Of a stretch of 64,000 nt of DNA, positions 37,145-44,994 are shown piece after piece; the first letter of the stretch is position 1; every line of letters begins with the position of its first letter. The DNA comes from Bdellovibrionales bacterium. Lineage in GTDB: Bacteria; Bdellovibrionota; Bdellovibrionia; Bdellovibrionales; UBA1609. The notes beneath the pieces are model-generated. The model saw only the letters and a program-made list of their open reading frames with translations. It searched no databases and was not told the origin of the DNA. Location: assembly GCA_020630675.1 (NCBI GenBank), contig JAHDIR010000008.1, forward strand, positions 17,214 to 81,213, given 5' to 3'. The position numbers and the translations under genes are program-made.

Positions 37145-37668
37145 GCGCGCTAGCTATTGGGCAAAAAATTCCATTTATATTCACTATGGCATCTCTTATT
37201 TTAGGGGTGTCTATTGCTATTGTCTTTGGAATCAATGAGGACATAATAAAAAATAAAATTAAAGGTGATCTTAAAAAAAATCCAATTTATTTGTCTATGG
37301 AAAATCCTGTCGACAAAAAAAAATATTACGCTAAAGAAAAGTCTAAAAACTGGCGCTACTACCAAAGGTTTCACTTTCATTCCACTGGTATCGGGGCCAT
37401 ATCACTAGGGGCTTTGCTGCTCTTAGCTTTTTTGCAGGCCCCGCTTTGGCAAAAAACTCTTAGCTCCTATTTTATTGCCATCGGAGGTGGACTATACCCT
37501 TTTGTTTGGTTGTTTGCAGGCATTTACGGCCCCCTGATCGGCAGAAGCCAGGCGAAAGAAAAATTCGCAATTTTTGGCTATATGGGTGGAATTTACTTAG
37601 TGGGTCTCATTTTTTTATTGTTTTGCCTTTGTCGTTATCCTCTTTGCCTTAACTCTAAAAAGGACTAG
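37123..37668 (+). CDS. Small multi-pass membrane protein, function unknown
   Basis: Protein of 181 residues with four predicted membrane segments (about 16-35, 89-108, 115-138 and 148-168). Between the first and second is a soluble loop with YYQRFHFHSTGIGAISLGAL, where His-x-His lies at the membrane edge and could bind heme or metal. The ATG at 37123 overlaps the hydroxylase gene by 22 nt; a GTG at 37141 overlapping its stop as GTGA is an alternative start. No family recognised. Last gene of the tonB run; its 3' end overlaps the convergent peroxidase gene by 14 nt. Confidence 0.65.
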   Translation: MENDQTVSALAIGQKIPFIFTMASLILGVSIAIVFGINEDIIKNKIKGDLKKNPIYLSMENPVDKKKYYAKEKSKNWRYYQRFHFHSTGIGAISLGALLLLAFLQAPLWQKTLSSYFIAIGGGLYPFVWLFAGIYGPLIGRSQAKEKFAIFGYMGGIYLVGLIFLLFCLCRYPLCLNSKKD

Positions 37669-38809
37669 ACCATTTTTCGTCGGTATAAACAGATGTACCA
37701 CTCAGTGTTTCCAAAAAATCAACCAATTGACTGACTTCTGTTCCTGACAAACCTAAATTCTGTGGAACACCACCTGGGGATAATCTTGGATCTAAATTTC
37801 CATTTAAACTAATTCCATTATTATAGTGATTTACAACGTCTGTAAGAGTTGAAAGGCTAGCATCATGCATAAACTTACCATTGGAACCTCCTCCCACTTT
37901 CACAGCATCTCTTAAGCTCGGCGACCTAGTATTAGTTAAGTCAGAACCTCCAGTTCCAAAAATGCCGACGACTCCATTGTTTAATGAGTTGGGGTCAATA
38001 TCAAACTCTGGAGGGCGATGACAACCAGCACAGCCTGCCCCCCCCACATTCGGTGGGTTTAAAAATAAAGATTTACCGGCATTCTCATCCGCAGTAAAAT
38101 TAACAAAATTGGCCTGATCGTTCACCGCCTGGCCACGGCCTATGTCGTACTTAGAGTCAAAAGATTGAATACTGCGAATAAACTGAGCTAAGGCCTGTTG
38201 CATACGAGCCTCGGTAATTTCAGAGCTACCAAAGGCAAAGGTAAAGGCCTCAGGGTAATAAGCTATTCCTTCTAATTTAGTGATCAAACCAGAAATGTCT
38301 TGATCACCATTCGTTCCACTAAAGCCCATTTCATTATGATCTTGAATAGGCTGTGTGGTTTGCTCTTCCAGAGTGTTCGCTCTTTCATCCCAGAAAAACT
38401 TTCCTTCACGAGAGAACTTTGAATTCACAAGCCGCATAGAGTGGCGGCCTGTGACCCCATTTACTCCAACACTTACATCGGCCGTGTCACTAAAAGCGTG
38501 GGCTTGCTGATGGCAGGTCGCACAAGAAACAGTGTTATTTGATGAGAGATTTATATCGTAAAAAAGAATACGACCAAGAATAGCACCCGCTGTGGTGATT
38601 TCATTACCGCTGGTATTGTCTTCTGTAATATAATTTGGTTTGGTTTGTGATGCATAATCCGGTAGATTTGAAAAATCAATTTTGTTAGAAAACTGAGCGT
38701 ACAGGTTAGGATACAATGTTTGGTAGTCAGAAGTTGATGAATCTTCACCGACACCAGAGCAACCCACTAAAATGAATAAAACCATAGAACACAATATTTT
38801 AATTTTCAT
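37655..38809 (-). CDS. Diheme cytochrome c peroxidase / MauG-family lipoprotein
   Basis: Exported diheme protein of 384 residues with lipobox LVGC (Cys17). Two heme-c motifs are present: CATCH (96-100) in the N-terminal domain and CAGCH (260-264) in the C-terminal domain, with the HSMRLVNSKFSREGKFFWDER region typical of the family after the first heme. Members reduce H2O2 or, in the MauG and thiol-oxidoreductase branches, oxidise protein substrates. Diheme oxidases of this sort often accompany imelysin genes, and this gene faces the tonB-imelysin run, overlapping its last gene by 14 nt on the opposite strand. Whether it belongs to that system is inference. Confidence 0.92.
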   Translation of the reverse strand: MKIKILCSMVLFILVGCSGVGEDSSTSDYQTLYPNLYAQFSNKIDFSNLPDYASQTKPNYITEDNTSGNEITTAGAILGRILFYDINLSSNNTVSCATCHQQAHAFSDTADVSVGVNGVTGRHSMRLVNSKFSREGKFFWDERANTLEEQTTQPIQDHNEMGFSGTNGDQDISGLITKLEGIAYYPEAFTFAFGSSEITEARMQQALAQFIRSIQSFDSKYDIGRGQAVNDQANFVNFTADENAGKSLFLNPPNVGGAGCAGCHRPPEFDIDPNSLNNGVVGIFGTGGSDLTNTRSPSLRDAVKVGGGSNGKFMHDASLSTLTDVVNHYNNGISLNGNLDPRLSPGGVPQNLGLSGTEVSQLVDFLETLSGTSVYTDEKWSSPF

Positions 38810-39015
38810 ATGTATTTATCGGAGCTAAATAAGTAAACTTAACTATTTTCTACTGTGATTTTTAAGGTTTATTCTCATATTTAGGCATTTTGCTTTGGCG
38901 ACTGTCAATTTTATGAACAAATAAACTTTTTTTCAAAAAGACTTTTAATTCACTGAGTCCATAGTAAAACCAACCCAAGTTGTCTAACCTTTTTTTCTCG
39001 TATTTGATAAAACCT

Positions 39016-39666
39016 ATGAATTTTTTCTTACTCATATACTTGTTTTTTTCAAGCTTTATTGTTCATCAAAAGGTCAGTCTTGCAGCGGACAAACCGCCTG
39101 TAGAAATTTGTAAAAAAGTTATACCTTTAAAACCTTATTTAGATAAGAAAAATTTAAAACCACCCCATGAAGGCATTTCTTTTGATTCTGCTATTGTTAG
39201 CGCAGAATCTGTTAACTTACCGCAAATCAATAGAGCACTTGATATGATTCTTCCCTTCGTTCAAGAAAAAGTTGATAGAGATCTTATTGAAATTTCTAAT
39301 GATAGACTTTCTTACCAACTAAAACCTCAGTATCGTAGTGAAGAAGGGCTTGCTAATTTTGTGATCGCTACATCTTTACACATATTTACTGATGTTTATT
39401 ACGAGCCAAGCTGGTCGAATTTTTTAGAGCGTAATCAAAATGATTACAAGCTTAAGCTTATTAATGAACTGAAAAGAGTGCATGCTAGTTTGAATTATAC
39501 AGATACCCAGTTGGCATTAACCACATCGTATTATCTTTTAGAACACACTATAATCGGAAGTTCTTTTCAAAACGATGAACCTACCCAGGCCTTGGTAACC
39601 AATGGAATTAACAATATTTTACAAGCTCTTCAAATGGCCGTAAATAATAGAACCATAATGGATTAA
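39016..39666 (+). CDS. Predicted exported protein, function unknown
   Basis: Protein of 216 residues from the ATG at 39016 with a signal peptide of about 24 residues (cleavage after SLA). An in-frame TTG at 38980 would add 12 residues ahead of the signal and has no better ribosome site. The mature part is helix-rich (INRALDMILPFVQEKVDRDLIEIS, IFTDVYYEPSWSNF) and ends with a long helical segment (NGINNILQALQMAVNN). No motif or family recognised. It stands alone between the divergent peroxidase gene and the convergent OsmC-YcaO gene. Confidence 0.6.
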   Translation: MNFFLLIYLFFSSFIVHQKVSLAADKPPVEICKKVIPLKPYLDKKNLKPPHEGISFDSAIVSAESVNLPQINRALDMILPFVQEKVDRDLIEISNDRLSYQLKPQYRSEEGLANFVIATSLHIFTDVYYEPSWSNFLERNQNDYKLKLINELKRVHASLNYTDTQLALTTSYYLLEHTIIGSSFQNDEPTQALVTNGINNILQALQMAVNNRTIMD

Positions 39667-39717
39667 GTCTTTAAGCATTTAGTTTTATTTTAAGTTTAAA
39701 TATAAAAAAATGTGACT

Positions 39718-41910
39718 TTATTTTTTTGACAAATTAAATCTAGCTTTGTGAATTTTATGATAGCTTTGCATGAGCTGAAAGTGCTTTCCTTTTTTAAATA
39801 TGTCCTCAATTAAACTTGGTAACCCATAAAATCGGGTTTGACCGTCACAACTGTCCTTAATGGCTTTAACTCTTTCTCTTCCGTACATTTTCACTAAGTT
39901 AGTTTTGTAATCGCTAAAGTTAAGGCTTGGGTTGGTATAAATTTCTAGGACCACTCCAAGAGCTTGAAAAAATAAACGACGACTAGGAGAGTTGTCATTA
40001 TAGTTATTTAAAGCCTCAATATAAATTTTTGCCGATTCATAGTTCCTAAGGGCTAAATGTACAAATGCTTTTAACTCACCCAAAGTGCACCTTCCCCAGG
40101 CTGTATTTTCATCAAAAGCAATACCTATGAAATCTCCGACAGGCATATAATCATCCCAGTCTGTCGATTCTAAGTTATCAACAAGTGTCCTCAACTCTGT
40201 ATCACATAGTTGATGAAGCTTTAAAATGGAAGACCTAAAAAAACTACCTTTATTATTGTTGTTCCAAATTAAATCTTGAATTGGGTAAATTTCTGAATAG
40301 CCTGGAACTAAAATTCGACAGGTGGCAAACCCGGTGTCTTTACTTTCTAAAACATAGACTTCTTTGTTCATTTTTTGAAAAAGACCATATAAGTACTCAA
40401 GCTCCTCTTTAACTGAACCTTGAAAATTCCAATCTTTAAAAGAATAACGAGAGCGATCGCTAAAGAATTTCCAAGATATAACCCCTGTGGAGTCGACAAA
40501 ATGTTCAACAATATTGTTCGGCTCATTTATAGCAAAACTATTGAACGTGGGAAGGGGCATGTCATCCATTCCTTGAAAGCTTCTCCCTTGCATAAGCTCA
40601 GTTAAACAACGTTCCAAGGCCACTTCAAAACAAGGGTGGCTACCGAACGAAGCAAAAACACCACCCGTTTTAGGGTTTAACAAGACAATACATAAAACTG
40701 GAAATTCTCCGCCCAATGAAGCATCTTTAACTAGAATGGGAAAACCTTGTTTTTCGAGAGCTTCAACTCCGGTGGCAATACGTGGAAAGCGCTTAACGAC
40801 AGCTTCGGGTACGTCAGGCAAAGCAATCTCTTCAGTGATAATTTTATTTTTTACTCCCCTCTCTAAAATTTCACAAAGACTTTGCACTTTGGCTTCGGTT
40901 GAATTATTTCCAGCACTCATGCCGTTGCTAACAAACAAGTTTCCAATTAAATTGACAGGAATATACACTTCTACCCCATCTGACTGACGAACAAAAGACA
41001 GGGCACAGACTCCTCGAGACGATGAATCTGAGTTCGTATCTACTAAATGAGAAGCCTTTAGGGGCTCCTCGGCTTGATAAATTTTTCTCATATTTTCGTC
41101 AAGAACCTGACTAGGTAGCTTGTCATCTTTTTCTGGCAAAAACCACTTTTCATCAGGAGAGTGAACAAAGGCGCTATCACTGATTTTTTGACCTAAATAG
41201 TAATCATTGTAAAAATAATTATTAGATAACCTTTCTAAATATTCGCCAAGAGCTGAACATAGGGCTGCTTCTTTGGTGGCACCTTTTCCATTTGTAAAAC
41301 ACATGGGAGAGTCGGCATCACAAACATTGACTGACCACACATTAGGAACAATATTTCTCCAAGACGAGATTTCAATTTTTACTCCTAAGCCCTCCAAACA
41401 ACTATACATCTGACTCAAAGTTTTTTCTAAGGGTTGGTCTTTACCTGTCATCATAGTAGATTTATGATCGTCAATGGCTGGCAACAAGTTACTTAAAGAT
41501 AGTTGTTCTTGGCCTTGAGTCGCTTTCACCTCAAAAACAGGAGAGTTTTGAATAACTCTTTTAACAGAGCATCTATCCATAGCCGAAACAATGCCTTTTC
41601 GGTCTTTTTCAGAAAGGTGGTCGGGAAGAACGGCAGAGATTTGCAAAGAATGCCTGTATCTATTTTCTGGGTCGACCACATTGTTTTGTATAATCTGAAT
41701 ATCACCGGTGGGTATATCTCTAGCTAAACAATAAGCTTTAACAAAATAGGCGGCACACATGGCCGAAGAGGCCAAGAAATAATCAAAGGGTCCTGGGGCC
41801 GTTGCATCTCCTTTGTACCTCACCGGCTGATCTGAAATAACTGTGTAATCATCAAACTCGGCTTCTAGCCTAAGGTTATCTAAAAAATTGACTTTAATTT
41901 GCATGGGCAA
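39718..41910 (-). CDS. OsmC domain / YcaO domain fusion protein
   Basis: Cytosolic fusion of 730 residues. The N-terminal OsmC-like domain (about 1-130) keeps two Cys at the peroxidatic positions, Cys52 in SSAMCAAYF and Cys114 in MDRCSVKRV. The YcaO domain (from about 160) has the ATP-binding elements GKGATKEAALCSALGEYLER (208-227) and SAGNNSTEAKVQSLCEILER (332-351), and matches E. coli YcaO, the protein linked to beta-methylthiolation of ribosomal protein S12, rather than peptide cyclodehydratases; no C-terminal proline-rich tail. A YcaO-type C-terminal helical domain follows (about 600-730). Start is TTG at 41910 (AGGAG five nt before) or ATG six bases later. Single gene. Confidence 0.88.
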   Translation of the reverse strand: MPMQIKVNFLDNLRLEAEFDDYTVISDQPVRYKGDATAPGPFDYFLASSAMCAAYFVKAYCLARDIPTGDIQIIQNNVVDPENRYRHSLQISAVLPDHLSEKDRKGIVSAMDRCSVKRVIQNSPVFEVKATQGQEQLSLSNLLPAIDDHKSTMMTGKDQPLEKTLSQMYSCLEGLGVKIEISSWRNIVPNVWSVNVCDADSPMCFTNGKGATKEAALCSALGEYLERLSNNYFYNDYYLGQKISDSAFVHSPDEKWFLPEKDDKLPSQVLDENMRKIYQAEEPLKASHLVDTNSDSSSRGVCALSFVRQSDGVEVYIPVNLIGNLFVSNGMSAGNNSTEAKVQSLCEILERGVKNKIITEEIALPDVPEAVVKRFPRIATGVEALEKQGFPILVKDASLGGEFPVLCIVLLNPKTGGVFASFGSHPCFEVALERCLTELMQGRSFQGMDDMPLPTFNSFAINEPNNIVEHFVDSTGVISWKFFSDRSRYSFKDWNFQGSVKEELEYLYGLFQKMNKEVYVLESKDTGFATCRILVPGYSEIYPIQDLIWNNNNKGSFFRSSILKLHQLCDTELRTLVDNLESTDWDDYMPVGDFIGIAFDENTAWGRCTLGELKAFVHLALRNYESAKIYIEALNNYNDNSPSRRLFFQALGVVLEIYTNPSLNFSDYKTNLVKMYGRERVKAIKDSCDGQTRFYGLPSLIEDIFKKGKHFQLMQSYHKIHKARFNLSKK

Positions 41911-41970
41911 GATTTCTCCTGCCTAAGATATAGCATTATTTTATTCTAGAGGGGAACCAAAATGTAAAAG

Positions 41971-42663
41971 CTACAGCTCAGAACTTGCTGAGAAGTCTTT
42001 ATCAGACAACATATAACCTTGGTTATGAACCGTGCCAATACACTTTCCTAGACGTCCCATTTTTCGGCGTAAAGCACAGATATGAACATTCAAAGAAATA
42101 TTTTTTGAATAACCTTTGAGTTGAGTGGTTTGAATCAATTGATCGCGACTCACTAGAGCGTTTACATTTTTAACCAAATCTAACATGATATAAGTTTCAA
42201 TAGGACTTAGTAAAATTTCTTGATTATCTAATGTAAACTTTCTGTTAATTGTATCTACTTTTAATCCTCGATATTGAATAGAATCATCTTCCTGCAAAGG
42301 CCCTGTTCTTCGCAAACCAGATCTCACCCTAGCTAAAAACTCTTGCTCTTCTAAGGGGTAAGTTAAGGTGTCATCCGCCCCCACATTCACTGAAGCTTCT
42401 AAAAAAGAGCCCTGCGATTTGTCACCAAAAACAAGAATGGGTAAATGCGAAAATGATGAGTTCCTAATTTGTGAGACGAACTGAAAGCCAGCCCATGTTG
42501 CCGTTGGCCGCTCTACAATAACTAGATGAGGGTTCATTGATTCCATGGTTTGTAAGAAAGAATGGGCGCTAAAAATAGTAGAGACCTGATAAATCGGGGC
42601 TAATAGGCTTTGAACTTCAAGTAGACGACTCTTGCTTTCACCTAAAATTAGGATTTTCTTCAT
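41971..42663 (-). CDS. OmpR-family regulator with degenerate receiver domain
   Basis: Response-regulator architecture of 230 residues: receiver-like domain (1-118) and winged-helix DNA-binding domain (125-225, with LSPIETYIMLDLV, SLNVHICALRRKMG and TVHNQGYML). The receiver lacks the phosphorylation site: where Asp is expected the sequence is LVIVER (Glu51), the acidic pair at the start is reduced to a single Glu9, the Thr/Ser position reads FGD (Gly80) and the switch Lys is Tyr102 in LTYPLEE. So it is probably not phosphorylated in the usual way, and Glu51 might mimic the active state. No histidine kinase gene is adjacent. A hairpin lies just upstream. Confidence 0.88.
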   Translation of the reverse strand: MKKILILGESKSRLLEVQSLLAPIYQVSTIFSAHSFLQTMESMNPHLVIVERPTATWAGFQFVSQIRNSSFSHLPILVFGDKSQGSFLEASVNVGADDTLTYPLEEQEFLARVRSGLRRTGPLQEDDSIQYRGLKVDTINRKFTLDNQEILLSPIETYIMLDLVKNVNALVSRDQLIQTTQLKGYSKNISLNVHICALRRKMGRLGKCIGTVHNQGYMLSDKDFSASSEL

Positions 42664-43057
42664 CGGACCTCCTGTAAATAAATGTTATTTGTTTATAATT
42701 TATAGATTTTCTATTTTTTGTTCAATAGAAAAGAAAGATCCTTCAGAAAGTTGTCTTAAAGTCCTGAAATTGATAAAATATAATGAACAACAAAACTCAT
42801 ATTTACTATACATATCGACACTTTACATCAACATTCACTGAACTCAGCCTGCAGCCCCATCTAAAGGCCAGAGATTTATCAATAAATCAAATTATACCCT
42901 ACTAACCAAAAACACTTTTTTAACAAAAGCTCTGACTATTTTTGCCTTAAGGTTTGCAAACTTTACAATCATTTGTCCTGGGATGTCGTTTAACCCTATC
43001 TACACTTGGCCTATTTTTTGAAATATCATTTTATGTTTTTATTTTAGGAGAACTTTC
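42664..43057. other. 394-nt gap with no gene seen
   Basis: The divergent region between the OmpR-type regulator and the ankyrin lipoprotein contains no ORF I can support and no tRNA. It holds the inverted repeat at 42707-42732 and, at its right end, an AGGAGA ribosome site for the 43058 gene. Promoters for both genes should lie here, but none is convincing. Confidence 0.5.
42707..42732. promoter_or_regulatory. 9-bp inverted repeat upstream of the OmpR-type regulator
   Basis: TTTTCTATT / AATAGAAAA with an 8-nt spacer, centred about 57 nt from the regulator start. It could be an operator (perhaps autoregulation) or a leader hairpin. Confidence 0.35.
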
Positions 43058-43903
43058 ATGAAGCTAACAGCCGCCATTGGCTATATTTCTATTTTTTTAA
43101 TGCTCGTCACTAGTGGATGCAATAACTTCAAAAAAAATTCAGCACTACCTGCAACTCCTTCAACCACTGAAAAAGAAATATCAAAGCTTAGTCAAGCCCC
43201 AAAAAGAAGTATTGCCTCAAACACAACAAAAAATGAAACTCCGGCTGGTCCAAAAAAAGAAAATTCTAGCTCATTTACAATTAGCCCAGAAGTACAAGGA
43301 CTCAGAAATAGGTTTGGAGATAACTTTAATGCTAAAAATGGATTTGGAGAGACACCACTGTTTCAAAGCGTTGTATTAATGAATGATAAAAACTATCAAA
43401 TCACAAAACTTCTTCTTGAAAATGGAGCTGACCCTAATATCCCTAACAACAAAGGCTGGACACCACTTTATACTTTAACTGTGGGTGGGACAACTGAGCT
43501 TAAATTAAAATTTGCTGAGCTTCTTCTTGAATATGGAGCCAACCCTAATATCCCTAGCAATGACGGCCGGACGCCACTTTCTTCTTTAGTTAGCTTCATG
43601 AAATCTGAGCTTGATTTACAATTTGCTCAACTTCTTCTTGAAAATGGAGCTGACCCTGATATCCCTACCGACAAAGGCTGGACACCAATTTATAAACTGA
43701 CTATAGCCGATATTACTGAGCTTCATTTAAAATTTGCTAAGCTTCTTCTTGAAAATGGAGCTGACCCTAAAATCCCTGACAATAAAGGCTTAACGCCGTT
43801 TTTGAGTTTAACTTTGGGTGATAAGACTGAGCTTAAATTAGAATTTATGACGCTTCTTTTTGAAAATGGGGCTATAGATAGCTCTATTAAAAATAAAAAG
43901 TGA
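43058..43903 (+). CDS. Ankyrin-repeat lipoprotein
   Basis: Lipoprotein of 281 residues with lipobox TSGC (Cys21), a Lys/Ser/Thr-rich linker, and ankyrin-like repeats from about residue 90 to the end. Four complete units begin at residues 118, 155, 192 and 229, each exactly 37 residues, with LLLENGADPNIPxNKGWTP at the start and a longer second helix than the usual 33-residue repeat. A fifth, partial unit ends the protein (LLFENGAIDSS). Ankyrin repeats bind proteins; an outer-membrane or periplasmic partner is likely. AGGAGA lies eight nt before the ATG. Confidence 0.85.
   Translation: MKLTAAIGYISIFLMLVTSGCNNFKKNSALPATPSTTEKEISKLSQAPKRSIASNTTKNETPAGPKKENSSSFTISPEVQGLRNRFGDNFNAKNGFGETPLFQSVVLMNDKNYQITKLLLENGADPNIPNNKGWTPLYTLTVGGTTELKLKFAELLLEYGANPNIPSNDGRTPLSSLVSFMKSELDLQFAQLLLENGADPDIPTDKGWTPIYKLTIADITELHLKFAKLLLENGADPKIPDNKGLTPFLSLTLGDKTELKLEFMTLLFENGAIDSSIKNKK
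43409..43852 (+). repeat. Four tandem 111-bp coding repeats
   Basis: Units at 43409, 43520, 43631 and 43742 share long near-identical DNA stretches (for example CTTCTTCTTGAAAATGGAGC), encoding the ankyrin repeats of the lipoprotein at 43058. The DNA-level similarity suggests recent internal duplication or gene conversion. Confidence 0.85.
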
Positions 43904-44013
43904 AGACATAAATATAGTGACGTGAAGCTCTTATCTTACAGCACTCAAAATAATAAAAACCTGATTAAAGCGAAGGTCTAACAAAAAAATACTCGCCCAC
44001 GACCAACCATTGG

Positions 44014-44937
44014 TTAATAGACCTCTACGCGGTCATTTACAGCAAAGCCAGCCCCAGAGTATATAACGGCAATACTGCCATTTTCTCCCAAGTAAGCCTT
44101 GACCTCAATCATGCCTTTGACACGGCCAGGGCTTTTTCCTAAAAACTCTCCTTTCTGCGGGTCAAAAACATCTTGCTTTACCCCTGTCACTTTTAAAATA
44201 TCTCCAACCTGCACTCCTGATTGACGACCTACATTTAAATAAACCTTTTCCCCTTCTATACGAGCCACTCGACCTTCCCAGGCGACGGTGCCAAGAGAAG
44301 TTGACATTTTGGGTACAACTTCTTCCAAAGCATTACTAACAGCCATCTCAGCCATCTGGGGATCTGCCATTAGCTTTTTATCCTGATGAGGCTTACTCGC
44401 AACCACTTGATCATTCATGGTCACAGAAGACTCTTTAAGAGCTTTAAATATACTCTTTTCTGTCGACGTAGATATTACGGCCACTCGAGTTCTTGCATCT
44501 AGTTTTGTTTCAATTCTTCGTAAAACCCCTAGTTTATCTCCAATTCGATAGTACTTAAGGTCTTCTACCATAATTAAAACAAAGGCCGGAATATTGTGTT
44601 TTTCGACAGACCGGGCGATTTTACTCACATTGTATTTGTTTTCTTTGGTGACAAATTGTTCCCAATTCAACCCAAGCTCTTCGGCGCTAACCACTTTATA
44701 GTAACCCACCTCGTCTACTCTCATTTTAAATCGATCTAAAATTTGACGAGAGGTCACAGGATCTAATTGTTTAGAAAGTATTGGTAAGACTAAAATTTTC
44801 TTGCGAAATACGTCATCTTTTCTAGCCTCTAATGGGATATCTCGTACGGGCAAAGAATTGTACTGGGGAGAATTCACCTCAACGGCGGCGCAGGAGAAAA
44901 TAAAAACACTCATTATAAAAACAGAACACAACTTCAT
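44014..44937 (-). CDS. Lipoprotein with FlgT C-terminal-like domain
   Basis: Lipoprotein of 307 residues from the ATG at 44937 (GAGG six nt before it; an in-frame TTG lies four codons upstream). The signal peptide ends at IFSC (Cys16), an imperfect lipobox. Residues of about 35-200 have a CsgG/FlgT-middle-like alternation (ILVLPILSKQLD, FVLIMVEDLKYY). The C-terminal part has the pattern of the FlgT C-terminal domain: VARIEGEKVYLNVGRQSGVQ, VGDILKVTGVKQ, DPQKGEFLGKSPG. FlgT is a flagellar H-ring component in Vibrio. Here the family resemblance is weak and by eye; another envelope role is possible. Confidence 0.65.
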   Translation of the reverse strand: MKLCSVFIMSVFIFSCAAVEVNSPQYNSLPVRDIPLEARKDDVFRKKILVLPILSKQLDPVTSRQILDRFKMRVDEVGYYKVVSAEELGLNWEQFVTKENKYNVSKIARSVEKHNIPAFVLIMVEDLKYYRIGDKLGVLRRIETKLDARTRVAVISTSTEKSIFKALKESSVTMNDQVVASKPHQDKKLMADPQMAEMAVSNALEEVVPKMSTSLGTVAWEGRVARIEGEKVYLNVGRQSGVQVGDILKVTGVKQDVFDPQKGEFLGKSPGRVKGMIEVKAYLGENGSIAVIYSGAGFAVNDRVEVY

Positions 44938-44994
44938 GTTAGCCCTCAAATTTTCATTTATTTTAGAATTAAACTTTCAAATATATATTATATT

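Noticed and set aside
43409..43852. Regular repeats resembling a tandem array or CRISPR
   Set aside because: They are in frame, 111 bp long, and encode ankyrin-like repeats; no spacers.
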